The notes under the pieces were generated by a model. It saw only the letters and a list, made by a program, of their open reading frames with translations, did not search any database and had not been told where the DNA came from. Shown here piece after piece: positions 44,201 through 52,434 of a stretch of DNA of 64,000 nucleotides. The stretch is from Segatella buccae ATCC 33574 (lineage in GTDB: Bacteria > Bacteroidota > Bacteroidia > Bacteroidales > Bacteroidaceae): assembly GCF_000184945.1 (NCBI RefSeq), contig NZ_GL586311.1, forward strand, positions 2,169,436 to 2,233,435, in the 5' to 3' direction. Made by a program: the position numbers and the translations under genes. How positions within the stretch are numbered: position 1 is the first letter of the stretch; every line of letters begins with the position of its first letter.

Positions 44201-44505
44201 ATAAACGATATGCCGACAACCTGCCCTTTGAGCATCATTTCGACTTCCACTTCGGTCAGAAGTACAGCTTCAAGGTGGCCGGTCAGCTGAATTCCGTTGA
44301 GCTCACCTTCGACATCATCAATCTCGGCAACCTCCTCAACAAGGATTGGGGACACACCTACGGTGACGGCTTCGGCATATACAGCAGCCCTGTCAACTAC
44401 ATGGGTGGTGGTCACTATCAGTTCACAGGCGGCCGTGCAGCCCGCACCTATAGTGAACTTTACAGCCGCTGGCGCGGTCAGATAGGTTTGAAATACACTT
44501 TCTGA
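41230..44505 (+). CDS. Oar-like TonB-dependent outer-membrane receptor
   Basis: The 1091-residue protein has a signal peptide (1-21). A carboxypeptidase regulatory-like domain follows (about 23-105, GITGKVTSQGEDVIGATVTA). A plug region covers about 115-240 (EIVVTGRAG, YNQFLIDGAANNDVFGL, GGAINAITKSGTNQFHGSLY). The barrel is long and ends in WRGQIGLKYTF with the terminal aromatic residue. The plug and barrel style match the Oar-type group rather than SusC, and no SusD gene follows. It may carry peptides or adhesion ligands across the outer membrane; the substrate is not readable. It is a monocistronic unit bounded by terminators. Confidence 0.88.
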   Translation: MQKRLHFLIAMLMFFTSGVMAQITTSGITGKVTSQGEDVIGATVTAVHQPSGTLYRAVTNIDGRYTIQGMRVGGPYKVEITYVGHQPKVFNGVTLNLGETRNISCSIEEDSKELQEIVVTGRAGLNATKTGAATSMNAQQINDMPSITHGIADVARLNPQLTTTSSGVMSFAGTNNRYNQFLIDGAANNDVFGLAGTGTNGGQAGAQPVSMETIEQIQVNIAPFDVRQSGFTGGAINAITKSGTNQFHGSLYGYGYNQNLLGHHYKLADGSGYAPRYQKEKDYNFGVTFGGPIVKNKLFFFVNYEKNNKSYPNLYAFGSDYSDVGKAEAESIYTKIVEMAKKQGVTYPGVFTTEDIYTKSEKAGVKLDWNINEFNKASVRWSLVTAKRLNNAGSKSALNDNLYSYPFENNTNTFVAELQSRLSPVVSNEFRANYVRVRDKRAVGAPFPSVMINNVGKGSVNLGNERSSMANSLDQDVYTIEDNLTWYKGNHTFTFGTHNEIYDFSNLYIQDLYGTYIFQNPDKFNDYYKDYMAGNVDPTKAYLYQYRYGYANVDVTGDPRWKASFGAAQLGFYVQDKWDATDNFQFTYGLRMDIPIFFDTPTANKGFNEYAAQQGWNVKTNHKLSSTPMWSPRVGFRWDIANNRKYILRGGVGVFTGRIPFVWISNNYSNTGVQLTTYNVNNPKGIDLILDPNGQGANAQKLKAVTGNQIVNVYDHNFKFAQNLRFNLGFDFELLGINWTAEALYSKTLNDILYQNLAYEMSGKTYAQVYGSKGVPVEDNRPLFQKRTNGTAFDNIYALSNTSKGYTVNLSLKAEKHFNFGLDLMASYTWTQSKSVNNGGSMVAESNWRYNYTYRNPNAPELGNSAYNIPHRIQASAYYHLKYGKNNSWLTTLGLIYQAKSGSPYSLYYYGDVNEDGANGNDLFYIPTDAQIDKMIFDETKFDNSKNGNRLIVKAFGEGFNGVLTQEMQRTLLKTWIGEDSYMSKHRGEYYKRYADNLPFEHHFDFHFGQKYSFKVAGQLNSVELTFDIINLGNLLNKDWGHTYGDGFGIYSSPVNYMGGGHYQFTGGRAARTYSELYSRWRGQIGLKYTF

Positions 44506-44549
44506 ACATTGTCGGCTACCCAATTACGGTAGGTTCTATCAAAGAGAAA

Positions 44550-44586
44550 ATCGGATATTCCTATGCGGAATATCCGATTCTTTTAT
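44550..44586 (+). terminator. Terminator of the receptor gene
   Basis: ATCGGATATTCC / GGAATATCCGAT perfect 12-bp stem with loop TATGC, followed by TCTTTTATT. It leads straight into the cupin promoter. Confidence 0.85.
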
Positions 44587-44595
44587 TATATTTGC
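44587..44595 (+). promoter_or_regulatory. Promoter of the cupin gene
   Basis: TATATTTGC starting one base after the terminator tail, 24 nt before the ATG at 44620. Confidence 0.6.
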
Positions 44596-44619
44596 ATTCA
44601 AATATCAATACACTACATT

Positions 44620-44952
44620 ATGAAAATAGATTTTGACCGCATTAGGGAAGCCCATCTTGAGGGCTTTAAGGGCGGAAATGGCAAATTGGATACCCGTAAC
44701 TTTGTCGATGACAAAGTGAAAATCATGTATAGCACCTTGCGCCCCGGAGCATCAAGCGGACTTCATACGCACGAGGGGAATTGCGAGATCGTATATGTCA
44801 TTAGCGGAGAGGCGACTTTCCACTACGATGACGAGGTGGAAGTAGTGAGGGTAGGGCAGGTACACTACTGTCCGGAGGGGCACTCCCACTATATGGAAAA
44901 CCTCACCGACCACGATTTAGTGTATCTGGCCATTGTGCCCGAGCATCATTAA
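44620..44952 (+). CDS. Small cupin-domain protein
   Basis: The ATG at 44620 is chosen because the promoter box lies just upstream of it. The 110-residue single-domain cupin has both metal motifs. Motif 1 is SGLHTHEGNCEIVYVISGEA (His, His and Glu ligands, residues about 45-65). Motif 2 is GQVHYCPEGHSHYMEN near 85. It is cytoplasmic. The metal and substrate cannot be told, as small cupins of this kind include isomerases, dioxygenases and sensors. Downstream is dispersed repeat copy 3. Confidence 0.8.
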   Translation: MKIDFDRIREAHLEGFKGGNGKLDTRNFVDDKVKIMYSTLRPGASSGLHTHEGNCEIVYVISGEATFHYDDEVEVVRVGQVHYCPEGHSHYMENLTDHDLVYLAIVPEHH

Positions 44953-45009
44953 GGCTTGCAACGAACGATAGTGGACCCAAGCCCCGTTTGGCAGTTTTTC
45001 TGATAAACC

Positions 45010-45355
45010 GGGTGTCTGATTTTTTCGCAACTGATTTGCATTTTGCCATTTTGGGTTGTATCTTTGCAATGGCAAGGGAAGCACGCAGATGCTTCCTTTT
45101 TTTTGTATCCATCTGTGTTTTCGGTGGTTATTCGGCCAAAACAGGCCTGTCATCCGGCCCGAATGAAGGTATCACTCGATTGTTACCGTCTTCCAAGTGT
45201 GCCCCTTTTATCTCCTCGTTCGGGCCGAATAAGCCTTTAAAAGACATATTCCTTTACGTTTTTTGTGCATTGTGTCGGGACACTATAGGTTCCAGAGAAG
45301 AGATCATGTAAACCATTTTCATATATCAACTAAGTTTGTCACTATATGCTTTTCA
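45010..45355 (+). repeat. Dispersed promoter-hairpin repeat, copy 3
   Basis: TTTG at 45035, 20 nt, TATCTTTGC at 45059-45067, then the hairpin AAGGGAAGCA/TGCTTCCTTT (loop CGCAGA) with eight T (45074-45103). Shared blocks AAGTGTGCCCCTTTT at 45195 and ATGTAAACCATTTT at 45306 follow. It occupies most of the 620-bp gap between the cupin and the zinc-ribbon gene. Confidence 0.7.
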
Positions 45356-45451
45356 GCTCTGCAAGTTGCGAGAGGCTGACAGAATACCGGCTACCGATAG
45401 GCATACTGAATCTGTGCAAGAATCGACACGTATATCTGAAAAATCAGCAAA

Positions 45452-45484
45452 CAAAAAAGAGGTGTTTGTAAAAGCACCTCTTCT
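45452..45484 (-). terminator. Terminator of the zinc-ribbon membrane protein gene
   Basis: AGAGGTG / CACCTCT stem, with TTTTTTGT on the minus-strand side, 88 bp past the stop at 45572. Confidence 0.7.
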
Positions 45485-45571
45485 ATATTGAAATGTCCGG
45501 TTTTGAGATTTTATTCCTATATGCCAGATATGGGCGGTCAATGCCCACCGACCAACATGTCATCCAAACGG

Positions 45572-46762
45572 TTATTCAACTATTTTCACCATATTGAATG
45601 AAGAAATCTTCATTTGGGGCGAAACGGTAGCCGTTATCTTGTAGCGTGTCTCCGAGTTTTTGGATGCATCAGAATACTCCACATTCTGTTTGGCAGAGAA
45701 TTGCACTTGATATTCATATTCATCCTCTCCAACCTCGCGCTTCTGAATGGTGTAATCGTTGGCGAGATGCCAGTTCATGTTGGTCACGTCTTCTTTGTAA
45801 ATTTTATGCATGAAGCTGATTACATCGCTCTTCGTCGCGCCGTCTTTTCCCAAAAATGAAGCAAGCACGTCTTCCACCTGGTCGGTCAGGCGATCCTCGT
45901 TGCGAGAATTGATGCTTTGGAAAAACTTCCTGAAAAGATCGTTCAGGCGTGCCCGCTCCTCCGGTTGCACTTCCTTTGATTTCACTTTCTTGATGTTCTC
46001 CGCAGCCTCATCTATGTGCGCCCCCTCGGGATGACTGTTCAGGTATTCCTGATAGGCATCGACTGTATTCTGCCTTTGGGCATCCACCCAGTCCAACGAA
46101 TCGAGCTTGTTGTTGATTTCGCCCCGATGTGGCGTGTCCGGATGTTTGGCAAGATAGTCTTCAAGTGCCGCCTTCGAACCGCTCACAAGCACATTGGTCC
46201 ATTCCTGATCCTGCTGCCTGAGCATGGCAAGATGAGACTGGATGGAGTCTATATGTTCTTCGGGCGCATCGGCACGATAGGTGTCGAGGTAGCTTTGAAG
46301 CACCATAGGGTCGTTGCTGGTCATGGCATATTCGTATGCCTCATGTTCTTTATTGTCTTTGGCCTGATTGTAGAAATAGAAACATACGCCACAGATGGCT
46401 AAGGCAATGATGAATGCCGCTATCAAGGCAGCGTGCGACTTTTTCTTTGGTGTGTTGTCGGTCATGTGATTGGGGGCCTCATCCGTTGCCGGACAGGCCG
46501 GTCGGGAAGTGGGAGGTGGCGGTGGAGTGGGGGAAGAAGACACCTCTGCGACTGTTGGCATAGCCTCAGCCGGTTGCGTCTCCTGCCGACGGGCAGTAGT
46601 GGGGCGATGGCAGTTGGGGCATGAGTCTTCATTCCTGAAATATATTTCCCCGCAATTGGGGCATTGTGTCACCTTGCCTGCTATTTCTACGCCGCAGTTG
46701 GGGCAAACGGGTGCTTTGTCACTGATTTGATGTCCGCACTCAGGGCATTTGATGATAGCCAT
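45572..46762 (-). CDS. Double zinc-ribbon single-pass membrane protein
   Basis: The 396-residue protein starts with two zinc ribbons (CPECGHQISDKAPVCPNC at 5-22; CPNCGEIYFRNEDSCPNC at 34-51). A Pro/Thr-rich linker (55-105) and one transmembrane helix (ALIAAFIIALAICGVCFYFY, about 111-130) follow. Next is a repeated helical region of about 35-residue units (YLDTYRADAPEEHIDSI, YLAKHPDTPHRGEI, YLNSHPEGAHIDEA), and last a C-terminal NTF2/DUF4878-like domain (about 265-396). The ribbons would be cytoplasmic and the helical part outside. The function is unknown; relatives are often described only as zinc-ribbon proteins. Confidence 0.75.
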   Translation of the reverse strand: MAIIKCPECGHQISDKAPVCPNCGVEIAGKVTQCPNCGEIYFRNEDSCPNCHRPTTARRQETQPAEAMPTVAEVSSSPTPPPPPTSRPACPATDEAPNHMTDNTPKKKSHAALIAAFIIALAICGVCFYFYNQAKDNKEHEAYEYAMTSNDPMVLQSYLDTYRADAPEEHIDSIQSHLAMLRQQDQEWTNVLVSGSKAALEDYLAKHPDTPHRGEINNKLDSLDWVDAQRQNTVDAYQEYLNSHPEGAHIDEAAENIKKVKSKEVQPEERARLNDLFRKFFQSINSRNEDRLTDQVEDVLASFLGKDGATKSDVISFMHKIYKEDVTNMNWHLANDYTIQKREVGEDEYEYQVQFSAKQNVEYSDASKNSETRYKITATVSPQMKISSFNMVKIVE

Positions 46763-46850
46763 GATATGATGTTGATTTTATGAACGTGTTATTGTATGGT
46801 CCGCTTGGAGGAAAAAGAAAAATGATGCAAAAACGATTTTCCGTTCCGCT

Positions 46851-47543
46851 CTAATCTTGTCGGTGTCTGAATCTGATCTCCTTCAATCTGTGGCCTCTCA
46901 TAAACCTGCTCTTGTCCACGTAGCCGTTGATACCGTTCAGATGACCTTTACCGGTGTACTGCCACATCTCGAAGTCGCGCCCGTCATTGAGCACAGGTTC
47001 TCTGCGGGTGTATTGAGCAATCATCAGCCGATAGGCATCCAATTTGCCGGAGAGGTAGCTGTTGTAAAAATTGGTGCCGGTATAGATAAGCGGCTTTTGC
47101 TTGTAGACCTTTTCCACCAGTCGAAGAAATTTGAAGAGCGAGTCGCAAAACTCCTCCGTCGGCAATCCGCTTTTCGTCTCGATGTCTATCATGGGAATCA
47201 AGTCTTGATCGCCCGGACGGCATTGAGTCATGAAATTGCGAAGTTGTACTTCCTGTTCCACTTTTGGCCGATAAAAATGGTAAGAGCCCACTTTCAGCCC
47301 GTATTTGTGAGCCAGATCAATATTCTCTTTATATCTGCTGTCTATATTATTGCCGCCTTCAGTGGCCTTGAGATAGACGTATGCCATTTTTGAATTGTCA
47401 CCGATAGCTTCCCAAAAGACAGTGCCCTGATAGTGACTCAAGTCAATGCCGTGGATGTGCGAGCAGGTGTCTTCACACTCCACTTGCGCCATCAGGCTTG
47501 TAGCTGTAAACAAATATAGTATAAAAAACAGAAGTTTCTTCAT
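46851..47543 (-). CDS. Secreted GH25 family lysozyme
   Basis: Peptidoglycan muramidase. The ATG at 47543 starts a signal peptide (MKKLLFFILYLFTATSLMAQ). The 230-residue protein has the GH25 marks: GIDLSHYQGTVFW near residue 31 (first Asp), YLKATEG, GSYHFYRP, MIDIETKSG near 116 (Asp and Glu pair) and PLIYTGTNFYNSYL, then MIAQYTR and FEMWQYTGKGHLNGINGYVD. All catalytic residues are present. It likely acts in the periplasm or against other cells. The -7 box ends only 5 nt before the ATG, so the mRNA may be leaderless. Confidence 0.9.
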   Translation of the reverse strand: MKKLLFFILYLFTATSLMAQVECEDTCSHIHGIDLSHYQGTVFWEAIGDNSKMAYVYLKATEGGNNIDSRYKENIDLAHKYGLKVGSYHFYRPKVEQEVQLRNFMTQCRPGDQDLIPMIDIETKSGLPTEEFCDSLFKFLRLVEKVYKQKPLIYTGTNFYNSYLSGKLDAYRLMIAQYTRREPVLNDGRDFEMWQYTGKGHLNGINGYVDKSRFMRGHRLKEIRFRHRQD

Positions 47544-47548
47544 AACCT

Positions 47549-47557
47549 GCAAATATA
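47549..47557 (-). promoter_or_regulatory. -7 box immediately before the GH25 gene
   Basis: TATATTTGC on the minus strand, followed by AGGTT and then the ATG. Confidence 0.55.
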
Positions 47558-47600
47558 GTGCAAATCAAGTTACCGACAAAATAAATTAAATATATTTTGC

Positions 47601-48299
47601 TTATTCCTCTATCTCGGACAGACTCTTGAAAAACTTGTACACAAAGTTGCTTGTTGTCTCTATTGGAGCCAAGTCAAAGTAGCGGATACTCCTTCGGAGG
47701 TTGCGCCTGAGATTGCGGCTGTTGGTACTGACAAAGCCCGTCGCATTCTGTCTGAAGTGCATTTGCTCGTCATAGTCTTGCGCATTATAGTTGAGTGAGC
47801 GCAGCGTGGACTTATAGGCACTGCTCTCCAGATGGTGGACAAATGGGATCTCATCAGCATCAAAATCGAAAAACTCTATTAGGATGGAGCCTTGCAGTTG
47901 GGCCATCCGGCGTATGTGAAGCCGGTCGAGCCATTTGTCGAGTTTCACGAAATCAACCTTGTCGCCCCGCGTGCGAAGATAGAGCCCGAGTTGTGTGATG
48001 CCCCGCAGGGGGATGCCCATTGTGAGTGTGCCGGTGATGTTGCTCACGATGATGCGCAGCAGGTAGAGCGTCTCCACAGAAGTGTCGATGGCATGGCGCT
48101 CCTCCGTTTGAATCTTGATGAGCCTTCGATTGAGGAAACCGTTGCTCAAAGCCACTTCTCCGGCAGGGACTGACTCGATGTTTCTGATCATCTGCTCTAT
48201 TTTGCCATGCTTGTAAGTGGTCATGGGTTCCATCTCTTCGGCAGTGTGGAATATTTCAGCTCGGAGTCTCGTGAATAGATTACGTTGTAAGAAGTCCAT
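47601..48299 (-). CDS. Conserved Bacteroidales protein of unknown function
   Basis: This 232-residue soluble, mostly helical protein has no signal peptide or membrane segment. Notable stretches are ALSNGFLNRRLIKIQTEERH near 51, AIDTSVETLYLLRIIVSN, GIPLRGITQLGLYLRTRG near 100 and VDFVKLDKWLDRLHIRRMAQ. The last two resemble by eye the C-terminal half of uncharacterised nucleotidyltransferase-like proteins (NTP_transf_5), but the catalytic GS-DxD part is missing. The C-terminus is rich in arginine (NLRRNLRRSIRYF). It starts 12 bp after nhaC on the same strand, so they are probably cotranscribed. Confidence 0.6.
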   Translation of the reverse strand: MDFLQRNLFTRLRAEIFHTAEEMEPMTTYKHGKIEQMIRNIESVPAGEVALSNGFLNRRLIKIQTEERHAIDTSVETLYLLRIIVSNITGTLTMGIPLRGITQLGLYLRTRGDKVDFVKLDKWLDRLHIRRMAQLQGSILIEFFDFDADEIPFVHHLESSAYKSTLRSLNYNAQDYDEQMHFRQNATGFVSTNSRNLRRNLRRSIRYFDLAPIETTSNFVYKFFKSLSEIEE

Positions 48300-48311
48300 A
48301 GTCTCGATGTT

Positions 48312-49592
48312 TTATGAATACCGTTTGGGATAGCGCAGGAGAATAGCTAGCAGGGCACAGATACCGATGGCAAACGGGTAATAGAGATAGGGCAGGATGG
48401 CCATCGGACTGACATGGGCCAGCCCCGCAGCCAAGAGCATCTGCACACCGTAGGGGATGATTCCCTGCACAGTGCACGAGAAAGTGTCAAGAATGCTTGC
48501 CGCCTTTCTGTTATCCACTCCATATTTGTCGCCTATTTTCTTGGAGATGGCCCCTACGGTGAGGATGGCCACGGTGTTGTTGGCCGTACATACATTGACA
48601 AGGCTCACCAATGCCGCTATCGACAATTCTGCACCTCGCTTACTCTCCACGTGGGCTGTCAGTTTATCTATAATATAGTCAATGCCACCATTCTCTCGAA
48701 TCATCTCAAGCATTCCACCGGCCATCATCGCAATGACGACAAGTTCGCCCATGCCCATGATGCCCTGCCCCATAGCCTCCAGCCAACCGAAAAGACCATA
48801 CGTGTTTTCAGCCAGACCGATGACGGCACAAAGGGCTATGCCCAAGACAAGAACTGCCATGACATTCATTCCCGCAATGGCAGAAACAAGTACGACAATA
48901 TAGGGGATGACTTTCAAATATTCCACGGGAGCCACGTTCCGCGGTGGTTCCATGTCGGCTCCGAGAATGCCGTAAACGACAAGAATGAGCAGGGCGGCCG
49001 GCCAAACGATGAGAATGTTGACGTGAAATTTGTCACTCATGTTGCACCCTTGGCTCTGGGTAGCGACAATGGTGGTGTCGGAGATGGCCGACAGATTGTC
49101 TCCGAAATAGGCTCCTCCCACGATAACGGCAGTTGTAAGAGCTACATTGGCATCGGCCGAAGAGGCGATGCCTGCGGCTATCGGCACGAGGGCTACAACG
49201 GTTCCAACACTTGTGCCTATGGAAAGGGAAATAAAGCAGGCAGCCAAAAAAAGACCGGGCAGCAGCATGTTGGCAGGCAGATAGGTCAGAGCCATGTTGA
49301 CTGTGGCATCAATGGCCCCCATCTGTTTGGCAGAAGCTGCAAAGGCACCGGCCAGGACATATATCCAAAGCATCAAGAGAAGGTTTCCCGAACTTGCACC
49401 ACGGCTGTAGGTGTCAATGCGCTTTTTCAGTGGCAGATTGCCCGAAATGGCGACAGCATAGATGCTGGCAATCATGAAAACTACGGTCATGGGTACCTTG
49501 TAAAAGTCACCTGCTATGGCCGACAAGCCTACATAGAGCAGGATGAAAAGCAGCAGTGGCGAGAGAGCCAGTATTCCTTTCTTGTTGTTCAA
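48312..49592 (-). CDS. NhaC-family Na+/H+ antiporter
   Basis: This 426-residue inner-membrane protein has about 11-12 helices. Conserved stretches fit the NhaC branch of the ion-transporter superfamily: SIGTSVGTVVALVPIAAGIA near 125, GGAYFGDNLSAISDTTIVAT near 158, and NNTVAILTVGAISKKI near 345. It likely exchanges sodium for protons, but some members move organic acids with protons, for example malate/lactate. It sits 70 bp downstream of uxaA on the same strand, so a link to sugar-acid use is possible. Confidence 0.82.
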   Translation of the reverse strand: MNNKKGILALSPLLLFILLYVGLSAIAGDFYKVPMTVVFMIASIYAVAISGNLPLKKRIDTYSRGASSGNLLLMLWIYVLAGAFAASAKQMGAIDATVNMALTYLPANMLLPGLFLAACFISLSIGTSVGTVVALVPIAAGIASSADANVALTTAVIVGGAYFGDNLSAISDTTIVATQSQGCNMSDKFHVNILIVWPAALLILVVYGILGADMEPPRNVAPVEYLKVIPYIVVLVSAIAGMNVMAVLVLGIALCAVIGLAENTYGLFGWLEAMGQGIMGMGELVVIAMMAGGMLEMIRENGGIDYIIDKLTAHVESKRGAELSIAALVSLVNVCTANNTVAILTVGAISKKIGDKYGVDNRKAASILDTFSCTVQGIIPYGVQMLLAAGLAHVSPMAILPYLYYPFAIGICALLAILLRYPKRYS

Positions 49593-49662
49593 GTCGTTGT
49601 GCGATAAGAGGAAAACAGGAATGCCTTTCCAGACTATTCCCGTCTTCCTGATGATTTTTACT

Positions 49663-51159
49663 TCATAGTGTCACACCATTTTTAAATATGGAAATCTCCC
49701 GATAGCCGTTGGCCTCATTGCGAGTGAGTTCTCCACTGGCCACAGCAATGATTTTATCAATAAACTTCTCGGTCAGTTCTTTCATGCCGGTGCCCTCTAC
49801 CAGTTCTCCTGCGTTGAAATCAATCCAGTTAGGCTTGTTTTTATAGAGGGTGCTGTTGGTTGAGATTTTCATTGTCGGGACGAAAGTGCCAAACGGTGTG
49901 CCCCGGCCTGTAGTGAAAAGCACCAGTTGGCAGCCGGCTGAAGCCAGTGCTGTGGAGGCCACAAGGTCGTTGCCGGGAGCCGATAGCAGATTGAGTCCCC
50001 GCTCTTTCAGGCGATCGCCATAGCCCAAGACACCGCTCACCAATGCGCGGCCGCATTTTTGCGTACACCCCAAGGCTTTGTCTTCAAGGGTGGATATGCC
50101 ACCGGCCTTGTTGCCGGGAGAGGGATTCTCACCGACAGGTTCGCCGTGAGAGAGGAAATATTCCTTGAAGTCGTTAATCAACTTGACCGTTTGTTCAAAC
50201 AGGTGTGGAGTCTTGCAGCGGTTCATCAAGATGGTTTCCGCACCAAACATTTCCGGGACTTCCGTTAGGATGGTCGTTCCACCTTGCGCAACGAGGTAGT
50301 CGGAAAATTCGCCTACCAGCGGATTGGCAGTGATTCCGCTGAATCCGTCGGAACCGCCACACTTCAATCCGACACGCAATTCACTCAACGGGACATCCTC
50401 TCGCCGGTCTTCTTTGGCCACAGTATACAACTCTCGGAGAATCCTCATTCCTTCCTCGAGCTCATCTCCTTCAACCTTTTGGGTCACAAGAAGTTTGATA
50501 CGCTTCTTGTCGTAGTCTCCAAGCATCTCCATGAATTGGTCAGGCTGGTTGTTTTCACACCCAAGTGAAAGCACCAAAACACCGCCGGCATTGGGATGCA
50601 GGCAGATGTCGCGCAACACCTTTCGGGTGTTTTCATGGTCACCACTCAACTGCGAACAACCGAAATTATGGTGCCAGGCATGTACAGCATCAATACCTTC
50701 CAAGCGGGTCTCGGCTTTCAGCATTTCAACCAACCGCTCAGCAATGCCATTCACACATCCCACAGTCGGCACGATCCAAATCTCATTGCGCACCCCGACT
50801 TCGCCATTCGCCCTTTTGTAACCCTTGAAAGTCCTGTTCTCTTTAGCAATGTTGAGAGTCTCCGTAACCGGATGGTAGGTGTACTCGAGGGTTCCGGCCA
50901 GATTGGTCTTCAAATTATTCTCATTGACCCACTGCCCGGCTTTCAAGTCTTCCTTGGCATGGCCGATGGGGTAGCCATACTTGATGATGTCGGCACCTTT
51001 GCTGACATCATTGATGAGCACTTTATGCCCGGCCGGCGTGTCCTGACGCAGCTCTATGCTCTTACCGTCTATTTCAACGGTTTCGCCTTTCTTCATCGGA
51101 CGCAGACATACGAATACGGAGTCTGCCCGATTGATTTTGATAAAGCTTGATTGTTCCAT
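49663..51159 (-). CDS. uxaA: Altronate dehydratase
   Basis: Dehydrates D-altronate to 2-keto-3-deoxygluconate in galacturonate breakdown. Start set at the ATG at 51159 (MEQSSFIKINRADSVFVCLR); an upstream ATG adds a low-complexity tail with no family match. The 498 residues hold an SAF domain (about 5-85) and the UxaA catalytic part, with HNFGCSQLSGDHENT near 170, GLKCGGSDGFSGITANP near 280, GCTQKCGRALVSG near 370 and LFTTGRGTPFG near 415. Its product feeds KdgK and Eda, encoded just across the LacI-type gene. The galacturonate isomerase and tagaturonate reductase steps are not in the window. Confidence 0.92.
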   Translation of the reverse strand: MEQSSFIKINRADSVFVCLRPMKKGETVEIDGKSIELRQDTPAGHKVLINDVSKGADIIKYGYPIGHAKEDLKAGQWVNENNLKTNLAGTLEYTYHPVTETLNIAKENRTFKGYKRANGEVGVRNEIWIVPTVGCVNGIAERLVEMLKAETRLEGIDAVHAWHHNFGCSQLSGDHENTRKVLRDICLHPNAGGVLVLSLGCENNQPDQFMEMLGDYDKKRIKLLVTQKVEGDELEEGMRILRELYTVAKEDRREDVPLSELRVGLKCGGSDGFSGITANPLVGEFSDYLVAQGGTTILTEVPEMFGAETILMNRCKTPHLFEQTVKLINDFKEYFLSHGEPVGENPSPGNKAGGISTLEDKALGCTQKCGRALVSGVLGYGDRLKERGLNLLSAPGNDLVASTALASAGCQLVLFTTGRGTPFGTFVPTMKISTNSTLYKNKPNWIDFNAGELVEGTGMKELTEKFIDKIIAVASGELTRNEANGYREISIFKNGVTL

Positions 51160-51261
51160 AGATTTGTTTTCTTTCGTTTTTGTTATTTGTCTTTTGTATA
51201 ATTGTGCATATCTTGGTCGCAAAGCCTCCTCACACCGTTAAAGTGGCATCATACCTGAAAA

Positions 51262-52326
51262 TTACAGTTGTGTCCTCCTGTAAAAATCCACATTCTCTTT
51301 TGACAATAATTCAATGGGCATGTAATTCACCGGAGTTACTTTCTTTTTGAGTACGATTGCATTAAACAATGTGTCAACACACGAGTAGCCCTGCAAATAA
51401 GCATGTTGCGCTATCAGAAAAGAGATGGAACCTTGCCGGAGACATTCCACATTCTTGGCAACCATGTCATAGCCCATGATTTGTACATCCCGTCGATTGG
51501 TTTTGAGCAGGAACTCACCCACCAGATACGCTTTAGAATTCAGCGTGATGCAATGATGCAAATGCGGATGTTGGATGAAGAAATTCTCCATGGTGTGCTC
51601 ATATTCCTTACGAGTGCCTTGCAGGGGTAGGTCGAGGTTGACAATCTCTATCTCGGGGAAATGGTCGTGCATGTAATGCCGGAATCCCACTTCTCGGTTA
51701 TCCTGCTGCTTACTGACCAATTTGCCGTCTTTAGTTTGGCGCATGAGCATGATTTCTTTCTCTTGTGCAGCCAATAACATTAGCATCTTGGCAGCAAAAT
51801 ACCCACTGCAAAAAGAGTCTTGGCCATAGAATGACAAGGGCCGCAAATCTGGCATGTAAGAGTCAAGAAGAACAAACGGGATGTTGTGATCGTGTAATTT
51901 GTCCGTAAAGCGTCGTGTAATGTCAAGTTGTGCAGGAACAATGACAACACCATCAGGACTGGAATTGAGGATTTCAATGCACTTATCCTTGAAGGAGTCT
52001 TCATTGAATCTTTGATAGTATCTGATTTCCACATCAATATGGAAGTCCCGCCGGGTGTCTTCACATTTCTTGGCACCTTCCTCTATCTCTTCCCAATAGG
52101 CTTCTGACTCGTGCATGGGAATCAAAAGGAAGAAAGTGTATGACTTATTATATGCCAATGCACTTGCATACATATTGGGCTGGTAGTTCATCTCTTTGAG
52201 TGCTTTCTCTACCTTTTCACGAGCAGGCGGCGACACATTGGGGCGGTCGTGGAGCACTCTGTCAACCGTCCCCACCGAAACACCGGCCCTTTCGGCAATG
52301 TCTTTGATTCTGATTTTTGTTGCCAT
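51262..52326 (-). CDS. LacI-family transcriptional regulator
   Basis: Start set at the ATG at 52326, giving ATKIRIKDIAERAGVSVGTV as the DNA-binding head. The 354 residues comprise the HTH and hinge (2-60, RVLHDRPNVSPPAREKVEKA) and a periplasmic-binding-protein-type sensor domain (about 65-354: FFLLIPMHESEAYWEEIEEG, SPDGVVIVPAQ, NIPFVLLDSY). It is likely a repressor responding to a hexuronate or 2-keto-3-deoxy sugar acid. It lies between uxaA (100 bp downstream) and the divergent kdgK-eda, with candidate operators in the shared promoter region. Confidence 0.92.
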   Translation of the reverse strand: MATKIRIKDIAERAGVSVGTVDRVLHDRPNVSPPAREKVEKALKEMNYQPNMYASALAYNKSYTFFLLIPMHESEAYWEEIEEGAKKCEDTRRDFHIDVEIRYYQRFNEDSFKDKCIEILNSSPDGVVIVPAQLDITRRFTDKLHDHNIPFVLLDSYMPDLRPLSFYGQDSFCSGYFAAKMLMLLAAQEKEIMLMRQTKDGKLVSKQQDNREVGFRHYMHDHFPEIEIVNLDLPLQGTRKEYEHTMENFFIQHPHLHHCITLNSKAYLVGEFLLKTNRRDVQIMGYDMVAKNVECLRQGSISFLIAQHAYLQGYSCVDTLFNAIVLKKKVTPVNYMPIELLSKENVDFYRRTQL

Positions 52327-52380
52327 AGTTTTTAGTTGTTTGCTGTGTGACCGGCAAGAAACAACTGTAAAAAACAGCGT

Positions 52381-52392
52381 TGTGCCCGCACA
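52381..52392. promoter_or_regulatory. Candidate LacI-type operator 1
   Basis: Perfect palindrome TGTGCCCGCACA. It lies about 18-30 nt downstream of the minus-strand -7 box of the regulator, a position suited to autorepression. Confidence 0.5.
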
Positions 52393-52409
52393 CATATACT
52401 ATTTTCGGT

Positions 52410-52418
52410 ACAAATATA
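52410..52418 (-). promoter_or_regulatory. Promoter of the LacI-type regulator gene
   Basis: TATATTTGT on the minus strand, 83 nt before its ATG at 52326. Confidence 0.55.
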
Positions 52419-52434
52419 CTAATAAAAGTTGAAT

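Noticed and set aside
45353..45541. 62-codon minus-strand frame after the zinc-ribbon gene
   Set aside because: It contains the terminator of the upstream gene and has no family resemblance or start signal.
48414..49607. 397-codon open frame opposite nhaC
   Set aside because: Rich in His/Gly/Asn as expected from an antisense of a membrane protein; no family resemblance.
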